Assembly: GCA_018715285.1 (NCBI GenBank)
Contig: DVLW01000018.1
Coordinates: forward strand, 1-6,392
DNA: 6,392 nt
Reading direction: 5' to 3'
Origin: Candidatus Faecivivens stercoripullorum
GTDB lineage: Bacteria > Bacillota > Clostridia > Oscillospirales > Ruminococcaceae
Below, piece by piece: positions 1 through 6,392 of the stretch; within the stretch, counting starts at the first letter, position 1; the number at the start of each line of letters is the position of its first letter. The notes below the pieces were generated by a model. The model was not told the DNA's origin. It did no database searches and saw only the letters and a list, made by a program, of their open reading frames with translations. The position numbers and the translations under genes were made by a program.

Positions 1-800
1 GCGTAGATATCATAGATTTCCTCAAAGGATTTGCCCTTGACATAAATCTTGCGGTAGATGCCGTAGATAGATTTGACCCGTCCTTCGATATGCGGATGCA
101 GCCCGAACTCGGAAAAACGTTCCAGAATCCTTTCCTGAACATCCTTGATAAACTGTTCCCGCTGGGTTTTGTTCATATTCAGCTGGTCTTCGATTTCCTT
201 GTACGCCACCGGGTCAAGGTACCGTAAACCGAGGTCTTCCAGCTCATCTTTCACGCTGCGGATACCAAGCCGGTGGGCAATCGGCGCGTAGATTTCCATT
301 GTCTCATGAGATTTACTGCGCTGTTTGTCAGGAGACTGGTACTGCATTGTCCGCATATTGTGCAGACGGTCAGCCAGTTTAATCAGGATAACCCGGATAT
401 CCTCATTCATAGCCAGCAGCATTTTCCGGATATTTTCTGCCTGCTGTTCCTCTTTGGTCGAGAGCGGCATATTGGTCAGTTTGGTAACGCCGCTGACCAT
501 AATTGCGACGTCTTTCCCGAAACTTTTGCGGAGTTCATCCAGCGATACAGCGGTATCCTCGACTACGTCATGCAGCAAAGCCGCGCAGATACAGTCGGTA
601 TCCATGCCCATACCGACCAGGATAATTGCAACCGATACCGGATGGGAGATATACGGGTCACCGGATTTACGCACCTGTCCGCCATGGGCGTTATCCGCGA
701 CCTGATAAGCACGTTCAATTTTCTGTATATCATAATCCTTGTCGCTCGCTTTAAGGGCGGCAATCAGGTCATCATGGGTTTCAATCTTTGTCTGAATCAT
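1..800 (-). CDS. rel: Bifunctional (p)ppGpp synthetase/hydrolase Rel (RelA/SpoT family), N-terminal part, cut by window edge
   Basis: This enzyme makes (p)ppGpp from ATP and GTP/GDP and hydrolyses it again, controlling the stringent response in the cytoplasm. Reading from ATG 800-798 gives 266 full codons with no stop before the edge; full-length family members are about 730-780 residues, so the rest of the synthetase and the TGS/ACT regulatory domains lie outside. The HD hydrolase domain looks intact: H53 (in ISHPVS), R44-K45 (RKSG), H77-D78 with E81-D82 (LLHDVVEDT) and D144 (KLADRLHNMR), at the positions known for the streptococcal Rel enzyme. The synthetase domain begins near G240-R241 (GRVKSIYGIYRKI; the common form is GRPKHIYSIYRKM) and reaches D264 (EIYDIY), an expected catalytic acid. 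The hydrolase residues argue for a bifunctional Rel rather than a synthetase-only RelA. The start is fixed by GAGAGGGG at 816-809, 8 nt upstream. It follows recJ by 29 nt and is probably co-transcribed with it. Confidence 0.96.
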   Translation of the reverse strand, partial: MIQTKIETHDDLIAALKASDKDYDIQKIERAYQVADNAHGGQVRKSGDPYISHPVSVAIILVGMGMDTDCICAALLHDVVEDTAVSLDELRKSFGKDVAIMVSGVTKLTNMPLSTKEEQQAENIRKMLLAMNEDIRVILIKLADRLHNMRTMQYQSPDKQRSKSHETMEIYAPIAHRLGIRSVKDELEDLGLRYLDPVAYKEIEDQLNMNKTQREQFIKDVQERILERFSEFGLHPHIEGRVKSIYGIYRKIYVKGKSFEEIYDIY

Positions 801-829
801 AACTCTTTCCCCTCTCAAAGCATACCGAA

Positions 830-2872
830 TCAGTTGGCGGCAGCCAGCTGACGCAGGATAGAAGACTCCTCCATCTTCACCTTACCGCTGACCGGTTTGA
901 GCCGTATCACCGAGAAATCCGGCGAAATTTCCACCAATCCCATTTCCCGGAAGATATCCAGCGAAAGCCGGTACTTGCAGTAATTCAGTTTTCCATCCAC
1001 CGACTGGAGATACAAAAGTTCCGGGCTGCATTCTTTCCCAGCGCCCATCAGCAGCCGGTACAGTGCCCGAAGTTCTTCAATAGCGGGAACGCCAATCGCA
1101 CGGATTTTCTCGCCGACCGGTTCACCGCGCCGCATTTTTTCGTAATAATAAGCGGCATTCAGATTTTTCTTTTCTTCAAATCCTGCCGGTCTGATATCCC
1201 GCATCCGGATAGAGATACTCTTGGTATCCCGGAAGGTATTCACCTCAAGGCAGACCAGCAGGTCGATCATACTGCCTTTGGGGTAGATAAACTGTTCCGG
1301 CGTCATTCTGAAACAGAGGACGAATACACTTCTTCCCTCAAATGCCACCCTTAGTTTAATATGTTTACCACCTGACAGCGGCGTTATACCTTCGACCATA
1401 CAATCCCGCATCAGAAAAACCGGCTGCGGGTTGCCTTCCCCAAACGGTTCGAGGCTCTCCAGCAGTTCAACCGCCGACAGGTCGATATCAGCTGCTCTCA
1501 GCCTGCGGTCAATCACCGTCTGTACCACCGGCATACGGTCGTATCTTGCAGCGGCGTACTGATTGATAGCCTGACGAAATGGACCGATATTTTCAGTTTT
1601 AAGGGTAAGTCCTGCGGCAAGTTTATGACCGCCGTACCTTTCCAGCAGCTGTCGGCAGGCGTACACAGCGTCAAACAGCCCGAAATTCCCAAGGCTTCTT
1701 CCCGAACCGACCGCCAGTTCTCCTTCTTCCGACAGGATAAAGCAGGGTTTGCCGTACATATTCATGACCCTTGAAGCGACAATCCCGACTACGCCGTGAT
1801 TCAGTCCCGGAGCCGACAGCACCAGTACCCTGTCAAGCAGCAGTTCCGGATTTTCTGCAATCTGCCGTTCGATTTCCTCAAGGATTCTTTCTTCCTCATC
1901 TCTGCGCTCCTGGTTGAGCTGGCAGAGTTTTTCCGCCATTGCATCGGCTTCTTCCACGTCTTCCGACAATAGCAGACTTGCAGCAAGTCTTGCGTCACCC
2001 ATCCGACCGGCGGCGTTGATTCTGGGGCATAATCCGAAAGCGATTTTACTTGCAGTGAGTTCACCGTCCTGAAGTCCGGCAGCAGTGACCAGCGCCTGTA
2101 ATCCAGCGCTTTCGCTCATCGGCATCAGCTGCATACCTTTGCGGACGAGCAGCCGGTTTTCACCCACCAGCGGCACGACATCCCCAATTGTTCCGATAGC
2201 GGCCAGCGGAGCAAAGCTCTCCATAACCATATCATATCCGCCGCCATCCAGCGCAGCGGTCAGTTTAAATGCGACACCAGCGCCGCACAGCTGTTTAAAT
2301 CCGGTATATTCATCCCGATGCGGGTTAACGACAGCGACAGCGTGCGGCAATTCAGGACCCGGGATATGGTGGTCAGTAACGACAACGTCGATGCCCAGTT
2401 CACCGGCATATCCAATTTCTTCAATAGCGGAAGTACCGTTATCCACGGTAACAATCAGCGTGACACCCAGTTCATGCAGGTGGTCAACAGCGCCGCGGTT
2501 CATACCAAAGCCTTCGTCCAGTCTATCCGGGATATAGTAGCAGACATCGGCGCCCATTGACTGGAGGTAGCTGTATAAAATAGCGGTTGAAGTCACGCCA
2601 TCGCAGTCATAGTCACCGTATACTGCGATTTTTTCACCCGTTTCGATAGCCTTTTCAATTCTGTCGACAGCCTTTTGCATATCGGGCAGAAGAAACGGGT
2701 CTTCCATTTCTCCGTCATCTGACAGCAGTTCAGCCACATTACCAGAGCCAAACCCACGTGCAGCGAGGATATCCGCCAGCAGAGCAGGAATCCCCTGTTC
2801 CCGCTGCAAAAGGCGGCTTTCCCGCATCCGCTCCTCACTCTGAGCGGGGTAAATCCATTGGGTAAACGGCAT
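830..2872 (-). CDS. recJ: Single-stranded-DNA-specific 5'-3' exonuclease RecJ
   Basis: RecJ degrades single-stranded DNA 5' to 3' in recombination, mismatch and base-excision repair. The 680-residue product is slightly longer than E. coli RecJ (577) and within the range for Firmicutes. The DHH domain carries the metal ligands in order: D87, D89 and D91 (YGDYDCDGVTS), D144 (VTVDNG), D167-H168-H169 (VVTDHHIPG) and D231 (GTIGDVVPL). The DHHA1 domain follows, with HGVVGIVASR (359-368), GSGRS (389-393) and GGHKLAAG (414-421). An OB-fold region of about 450-560 contains PFGEGNPQPVF (476-486). The last ~110 residues form a less conserved C-terminal region. In the DHHA1 domain GLNHG replaces the more usual GWHxG form, a mild change that leaves the histidine. 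The start ATG (2872-2870) has AGGAAGG 7 nt upstream. The gene is first in a likely recJ-rel operon. An apt gene, often found between these two in Firmicutes, is absent. Confidence 0.97.
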   Translation of the reverse strand: MPFTQWIYPAQSEERMRESRLLQREQGIPALLADILAARGFGSGNVAELLSDDGEMEDPFLLPDMQKAVDRIEKAIETGEKIAVYGDYDCDGVTSTAILYSYLQSMGADVCYYIPDRLDEGFGMNRGAVDHLHELGVTLIVTVDNGTSAIEEIGYAGELGIDVVVTDHHIPGPELPHAVAVVNPHRDEYTGFKQLCGAGVAFKLTAALDGGGYDMVMESFAPLAAIGTIGDVVPLVGENRLLVRKGMQLMPMSESAGLQALVTAAGLQDGELTASKIAFGLCPRINAAGRMGDARLAASLLLSEDVEEADAMAEKLCQLNQERRDEEERILEEIERQIAENPELLLDRVLVLSAPGLNHGVVGIVASRVMNMYGKPCFILSEEGELAVGSGRSLGNFGLFDAVYACRQLLERYGGHKLAAGLTLKTENIGPFRQAINQYAAARYDRMPVVQTVIDRRLRAADIDLSAVELLESLEPFGEGNPQPVFLMRDCMVEGITPLSGGKHIKLRVAFEGRSVFVLCFRMTPEQFIYPKGSMIDLLVCLEVNTFRDTKSISIRMRDIRPAGFEEKKNLNAAYYYEKMRRGEPVGEKIRAIGVPAIEELRALYRLLMGAGKECSPELLYLQSVDGKLNYCKYRLSLDIFREMGLVEISPDFSVIRLKPVSGKVKMEESSILRQLAAAN

Positions 2873-2913
2873 GGTATTTCCTTCCTTTCGGTGTCAGATG
2901 AAAATTCAAAATC

Positions 2914-2942
2914 ATTATACCATCCTCCGACATTTTTTGCAA
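2914..2942 (-). promoter_or_regulatory. Probable sigma-A promoter of recJ-rel, extended -10 type
   Basis: On the minus strand a perfect -10 box TATAAT (2919-2914) is preceded by TGG, giving the extended form TGnTATAAT. A -35 box TTGCAA (2942-2937, 4 of 6 matches to TTGACA) lies upstream with a 17-nt spacer. Transcription would start near 2907, leaving a leader of about 35 nt before the recJ ATG that contains its ribosome binding site. No promoter is needed in the 29-nt recJ-rel gap, so this one probably drives both genes. This is a call by consensus match only. Confidence 0.72.
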
Positions 2943-3060
2943 GCGGCGGCGGCGTGTCGCCGCGGACTTGTTCGCGACGATCGCTCCTGCTTCGCAATCC
3001 GCTCGGCCGTAAAAGAAACAACTCAAGCGAACGCGCCGGGTAGCGTGTCGCCATGGACTA
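2943..3060. repeat. GC-rich intergenic block with duplicated 17-mer, possible dispersed repeat copy
   Basis: This block between the recJ promoter and the flippase leader is much richer in GC than the AT-rich sequence on its left. The 17-mer at 2952-2968 (GCGTGTCGCCGCGGACT) recurs at 3043-3059 with 15 of 17 identical (AT replaces GC at 3053-3054). The left copy overlaps a hairpin with a 6-bp stem (2949-2954 GCGGCG with 2958-2963 CGCCGC) and a 3-nt loop, only 6 nt beyond the recJ -35 box. There is no T-run after the stem in either direction, so it is not a usual terminator. Reading frames through it (for example minus 2835-3098) lack a ribosome binding site and overlap recJ and its promoter, so I do not call a gene. 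That it is a mobile or dispersed repeat is inference; one window cannot show other copies. Confidence 0.35.
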
Positions 3061-3155
3061 CTATCTTCCAAAAAACCGGCATATACTGAACCGATCAATA
3101 TCCAGAAACGGGTTCATGCATAACCAGACACTCTCCGGAAAGGAAAAGTTATGAT

Positions 3156-4682
3156 ATGAAAAAAAAGCAGTTTCTCCGCAACATTTGTATCCTGACCGCC
3201 GGTTCAATAGCACTGCGGCTGATTGGAATCGGTTTTTCGGGATGGCTGTCCCGAAAGATCGGCGCAGAAGGAATGGGACTCTTTCAGCTGGTATTTTCGG
3301 TTTACTCGCTCGCATCGACGATTGCAACGTCAGGAATATACCTTGCTGTCACCCGTCTGGTCGCTGAAGAACTGGGCAAAGGCAATGAACGGCGTGCCGC
3401 CGGTGCAATGCGGGTATGTATGATCTATGGCGTAGTGGTATCGGCGCTGGCATCCGGGCTGTTATGGTTTGGCGCGCCGTTCATCGGTACCAAAATCCTT
3501 GGTGACAGCCGGACGATACTTTCAATGAAAGTACTGGCGGCAGCACTCCCGTTTATGGCCTTTTCATGCAGCCTGCGCGGGTACTTTTTTGCGATACGGG
3601 AAGTCTGGAAGACCAATTCCAGCCAGATTCTGGAACAGCTGATTCGGATTGCAGTCGTAGCAGCCGCCTTTCAGGTAGTACTCCCGAAGGGGCTGGAATG
3701 GGCATGTGTCGGGATAGCACTCGGGTCGGTCGGTGGTGAAGCGCTGACCTTCTGGTACACCTTTGTACTCTACCTGCGGGACCGGCGCAAACGGATGAAA
3801 AATGCCGGTAAAGGCAAAGGTGAAAAGGTCGCGGGTGACGTACTGTCGATAGCGGTACCGGTCGCACTCTCAAGCTATCTCAAATCGGCGCTGGTGACGC
3901 TGGAAAACATCCTGATTCCGGCAGGTTTCCGCAAATACGGCGCGGATACCACACAGGCGCTTGCACAATACGGGATGATGGAAGCGATGGTCATGCCGGT
4001 ACTGAGTTTCCCGGCGGCGCTGATTACCTCGTTTTCATCCTTGCTGGTGCCGGAAGTTGCCGAATGGCGTGCAACCGGCAGAGAAAGCGAAATCGACCGG
4101 CTGACTGAGCAGACCTTACGCGGAACCTTTTTATTTTCACTGCCGGTTGCAACGGCGTTTATTCTGTTTGGGGAACAGCTGGGCAGTTCAATTTACGGCA
4201 ACGCGGAAGCCGGACGAATGCTATGGGTCATGGCGCCGCTGACACCGATTTTATATCTGGACATTGTCGCCGATGCACTGCTCAAAGGGATGGACCAGCA
4301 ATTGTCGGTACTGCGGTACTCGATTATCGACTCGTCCCTGAGCGTACTGCTATTATATACACTGCTGCCGGTATTCGGGCTTCAGGGGTATATTACGGTA
4401 CTGTTTTTTACCAGCTTTGTCAATGCAGCGCTGTCGATTTCACGGCTGACGGCAGTTACACGGATTCATTTTAAGATGTGGGACTGGATTGGAAGACCGC
4501 TGACGGCTGCGGGAGTTGCGGGTATCATCTGCTACTTTGCATCGGCGAACTGGACGTTTTCACCGGTATTGCAGTGCATTTTCGGGATTGGGATGCTTGC
4601 GGCGATTTACCTTGCATCACTGGGCATCACAGCGCCGCAAAAACTGCTGCGTCACAAAACAGAACCGGCGCGGCAATCATAA
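3156..4682 (+). CDS. SpoVB-like flippase, polysaccharide biosynthesis (PST) family, MOP superfamily
   Basis: This is an integral membrane protein of 508 residues, a usual size for the family, with about 14 predicted hydrophobic helices. Clear ones lie near 8-30, 40-62, 85-110, 122-147, 162-178, 182-207, 323-340, 355-376, 388-406, 412-429, 448-463 and 470-490. The N-terminal signature (ILTAGSIALRLIGIGFSGWLSRKIGAEGMGLFQLVFSVYSL, roughly residues 12-52) resembles SpoVB/YtgP-type proteins: arginine in helix 1, then the IGAEGMGLFQL turn. A basic loop at 208-224 (RDRRKRMKNAGKGKGEK) sits between the two six-to-eight-helix halves, as expected for a cytoplasmic linker. Members flip lipid-linked sugars such as peptidoglycan, cortex or capsule precursors across the membrane; the substrate here cannot be told. 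No glycosyltransferases are adjacent. The ATG at 3156 has GGAAAGGAAAAG at 3137-3148; an earlier ATG at 3151 meets a stop after two codons. A weak -10 candidate (TATACT, 3082-3087) lacks a good -35. I give no symbol because clostridia carry several paralogues. Confidence 0.9.
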   Translation: MKKKQFLRNICILTAGSIALRLIGIGFSGWLSRKIGAEGMGLFQLVFSVYSLASTIATSGIYLAVTRLVAEELGKGNERRAAGAMRVCMIYGVVVSALASGLLWFGAPFIGTKILGDSRTILSMKVLAAALPFMAFSCSLRGYFFAIREVWKTNSSQILEQLIRIAVVAAAFQVVLPKGLEWACVGIALGSVGGEALTFWYTFVLYLRDRRKRMKNAGKGKGEKVAGDVLSIAVPVALSSYLKSALVTLENILIPAGFRKYGADTTQALAQYGMMEAMVMPVLSFPAALITSFSSLLVPEVAEWRATGRESEIDRLTEQTLRGTFLFSLPVATAFILFGEQLGSSIYGNAEAGRMLWVMAPLTPILYLDIVADALLKGMDQQLSVLRYSIIDSSLSVLLLYTLLPVFGLQGYITVLFFTSFVNAALSISRLTAVTRIHFKMWDWIGRPLTAAGVAGIICYFASANWTFSPVLQCIFGIGMLAAIYLASLGITAPQKLLRHKTEPARQS

Positions 4683-4698
4683 CTTAATTGCACCAACC

Positions 4699-4772
4699 AA
4701 AAAAGAACAGCCTTATTTGATATCCGATCGTATGCCTTTAGCGGCAGGTATCAAATCCAGCTGTTCTTTTTA
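4699..4772. terminator. Bidirectional intrinsic terminator between convergent genes
   Basis: A perfect 12-bp inverted repeat (4700-4711 AAAAAGAACAGC with 4760-4771 GCTGTTCTTTTT) is followed inward by a 3x3 internal loop (4712-4714 and 4757-4759) and a second perfect 8-bp stem (4715-4722 ATTTGATA with 4749-4756 TATCAAAT). The 26-nt loop can form a small third stem (TGCC 4733-4736 with GGCA 4743-4746). A run of five T follows GAAC on the plus strand and six T on the minus strand, so the hairpin can stop transcription from both sides. It begins 17 nt after the flippase stop and 10 nt after the stop of the opposing gene. Confidence 0.9.
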
Positions 4773-4781
4773 TATTGTGTC

Positions 4782-6314
4782 TTATCCCAAAAGTTCGACG
4801 GTCATTTCCGCGCAGGGTTCTTCCCGGAAGGTGAGCCGCCACTCGACTTTTTCCACCGGTTCAAAATGCACCGCCGAACATGCGGCCTGAACCTTTGCTT
4901 CTTCAGGCACACCGACAGTTATTGCAACCGGACCGTCGGCACCGCCGATAATTCCCATCACACAGCAATGTGTCGCCTGCGGCTCATACGGGTTTTCAGG
5001 CGGAACCGATTCGATACGTCTCGGCTGGTCGGACTGAACGCAGTCAAAGACATTGACCGTCCTGTCCGGGATTTCCGGCGTAATTGTATAGCTCATCAGC
5101 CGGTAATGGGACGGAAATTCATATCCCGGCATGAAATCGTGTTCGGACGATACCTCTTCCGACCGGACATCCACAACTGTCAGGGTATGCTGCTTTCCCG
5201 TTACCGGACAGTCAAATGTGAAGGTATCGCCCGGATTGTTTGCCACAAAATGCGGCCCCGGAATATTTCTTGGGTACTGGCGCATGGTGACAGACAGTTC
5301 CTTTATTGCCGGTTTTCTGCTGGTCACCCACTCAAAACTCCGCCGGGCAAGCATCCAGCCGTCGTTTTTGTCCAGCTGATAATAATCGGCAATCCTGACA
5401 GATTCATCACCCATCGCCTGCGCCATCACCGGATTATAAAACGTTCCGCACCCGTGAGAGCCTTTCAGCTTTTGACCATTGACCACCACTTCCGGGCTGA
5501 TATCCACATTCAGCGGATTATCCAGGTCAATCAGCATCTGTTCTTCCTGAGAAAATTTCCTTTCTTCTTCCGATTGCGAGTCGATCCGCCATTTTTCGAG
5601 AAACGCGCGGATTTCCTCTGCCGACGCCTTCATACAAAAGTCCACGACCAGACCTTTTGCGCAGCTATACACCGCTGGAATCAGCCATTCTCTGCCATTC
5701 CATTCAAACGACTTCCCAACCGTGATTTCTTCTCCTTCTTTGTCACGTCCGGAATGACCCCAGAAATTGCCGTCAAAATACACTTTCCATTCCTTCGGCT
5801 CCGGCATCATATCCGGGTTCATGTCCTCGTCGTAATATTCCTCGGAATACGGAATCCGGGTATAATCAAACGCTTTCTGCACCTGCATGATATAATCCCA
5901 CGGATCACTCATCGGTTCCAGCCTGAGTTTTTCCGCAATCAGCGCAGACACCGCCTTAGCTTCATCAGAAGGCGGATTTTCCTGCAAAAACGCGACGAAC
6001 TGTTCACGGCTCCACTGCCACGCCTGTTCGATTGCAGATTCACTGCCGCACGCCATCAGCAGCCGCAGAAAATCCTCGAAATTCTCCGCTACCGGATGCA
6101 CGCAATCACTGCCGCCATTCATCGGGCTGACCGCGAACACCTTTTCACCAAACCCACGGACAAAGCAGTAATGGATCCCGTCGCACCCAGTCCATCCGAT
6201 AACCGACGCGCCTTTTGGGGTGCAAAAATACACTTCATCTGTATCCCGACGCATAATTCCCAGCGGCGCGAGGTCTATTCCGGTTTTCAGAAAACGCTGA
6301 TAAAATTTACCCAT
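4782..6314 (-). CDS. Conserved hypothetical protein, possible N-terminal SUKH/SMI1-like region
   Basis: The function is unknown. I choose ATG 6314-6312, giving 510 residues, over the GTG at 6323 because AAAGGGAG abuts that GTG but lies 8 nt from the ATG. No signal peptide or membrane helix is visible, so it is probably cytoplasmic. Numbering from this ATG: residues about 25-115 hold a glycine/aromatic beta-rich stretch (GWTGCDGIHYCFVRGFGEKV), then VHPVAENFEDFLRLLMACG and a helix ending WSREQFVAFL. This resembles the end of SUKH/SMI1-KNR4 domains but the match is weak. Residues about 165-235 form a beta-rich part with many tryptophans and tyrosines; 235-263 is a charged helix. Residues about 277-380 include NGQKLKGSHGCGTFYNP, a row of aromatic residues and IPGPHFVANNPGDTFTF. 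Near the end comes GIIGGADGPVAITV (454-467), then a cysteine pair region and HFEPVEKVEWRLTF. The sequence is acidic, with codon use like its neighbours. It is monocistronic in view, insulated by the terminator at 4699-4772. A role as an immunity or scaffold protein is possible but unproven. Confidence 0.88.
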   Translation of the reverse strand: MGKFYQRFLKTGIDLAPLGIMRRDTDEVYFCTPKGASVIGWTGCDGIHYCFVRGFGEKVFAVSPMNGGSDCVHPVAENFEDFLRLLMACGSESAIEQAWQWSREQFVAFLQENPPSDEAKAVSALIAEKLRLEPMSDPWDYIMQVQKAFDYTRIPYSEEYYDEDMNPDMMPEPKEWKVYFDGNFWGHSGRDKEGEEITVGKSFEWNGREWLIPAVYSCAKGLVVDFCMKASAEEIRAFLEKWRIDSQSEEERKFSQEEQMLIDLDNPLNVDISPEVVVNGQKLKGSHGCGTFYNPVMAQAMGDESVRIADYYQLDKNDGWMLARRSFEWVTSRKPAIKELSVTMRQYPRNIPGPHFVANNPGDTFTFDCPVTGKQHTLTVVDVRSEEVSSEHDFMPGYEFPSHYRLMSYTITPEIPDRTVNVFDCVQSDQPRRIESVPPENPYEPQATHCCVMGIIGGADGPVAITVGVPEEAKVQAACSAVHFEPVEKVEWRLTFREEPCAEMTVELLG

Positions 6315-6322
6315 TCGCAGCA

Positions 6323-6330
6323 CTCCCTTT
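6323..6330 (-). promoter_or_regulatory. Ribosome binding site that sets the start of the 510-residue protein
   Basis: On the minus strand AAAGGGAG (6330-6323) is complementary to the 16S rRNA tail and lies 8 nt from the ATG at 6314-6312. The in-frame GTG at 6323-6321 overlaps the last base of this site and so cannot use it. The annotated start should therefore be the ATG, three codons inside the longest open frame. The AT-rich stretch further upstream (6331-6392) contains TAATAT and TATTTT but no matching -35 box, so I call no promoter. Confidence 0.75.
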
Positions 6331-6392
6331 AAAATAAAATATGCCGAAAGAATATTACTTCTCCCAGCATATGAAAATTTTGACTTTTTATC

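Noticed and set aside
273..851. A 192-codon open frame on the plus strand
   Set aside because: It lies antisense to the conserved rel hydrolase domain, which has all its catalytic residues, and it runs into the recJ end. No ribosome binding site and no recognisable protein features.
2949..2963. Hairpin GCGGCG/CGCCGC as a terminator
   Set aside because: No T-run follows the stem on either strand and no gene ends next to it.
3082..3087. TATACT as a -10 box for the flippase gene
   Set aside because: The hexamer at the right distance upstream (about 3059-3064) does not resemble TTGACA and there is no TGn extension, so the match is too weak to list.
2835..3098. Short minus-strand frame through the intergenic GC-rich block
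   Set aside because: It overlaps the recJ start and promoter, has no ribosome binding site, and its arginine-rich translation reflects the GC-rich repeat-like DNA.
4866..6332. A 488-codon open frame on the plus strand, antisense to the unknown protein
   Set aside because: It is rich in Arg, His, Phe and Ile with no domain pattern, as expected of a shadow frame. The minus frame has a good ribosome binding site, acidic protein-like composition and a terminator right after its stop.
6380..6385. TTGACT on the plus strand near the window end as a -35 box
   Set aside because: Only 7 bases follow, so no -10 can be seen and no plus-strand gene is in view.

Overview
The window looks like a chromosomal segment of a Gram-positive member of the Firmicutes, most likely class Clostridia. 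Three things suggest this: recJ lies directly upstream of a bifunctional rel gene (a Firmicutes-type linkage), there is a SpoVB-like multi-drug/oligosaccharide/polysaccharide (MOP) superfamily flippase, and ribosome binding sites are strong and purine-rich (AAAGGAAGG, GAGAGGGG, AAAGGGAG). Placement in Oscillospiraceae/Ruminococcaceae is a guess from moderate base composition and the look of the proteins. I see no phage, transposase, CRISPR, tRNA or rRNA.

Layout: 1-800 (minus) is the N-terminal 266 codons of rel, the (p)ppGpp synthetase/hydrolase, cut by the window edge. 830-2872 (minus) is a complete recJ, 29 nt upstream of rel, so the two are probably one operon read leftwards from a good sigma-A-type promoter at 2914-2942. 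2873-3155 is a divergent intergenic region. It holds that promoter and a GC-rich, hairpin-forming block (about 2943-3060) carrying two near-identical 17-mers, which may be a copy of a dispersed intergenic repeat. 3156-4682 (plus) is a 508-residue SpoVB-like flippase. 4683-4781 is a convergent intergenic region filled by a large bidirectional terminator hairpin. 4782-6314 (minus) is a 510-residue soluble protein of unknown function with a possible N-terminal SUKH/SMI1-like region. 6315-6392 is its AT-rich leader, in which I see a clear ribosome binding site but no convincing promoter.

How the genes work together: RecJ (single-strand 5'-3' exonuclease, DNA repair) and Rel (stringent response) are co-transcribed housekeeping genes. 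The flippase is a separate transcription unit acting at the membrane in lipid-linked precursor export. The unknown protein is insulated from it by the terminator and shows no functional tie to the other genes. The least explained parts are the 510-residue protein and the GC-rich intergenic block. I found no clear evidence of a new multi-gene system.
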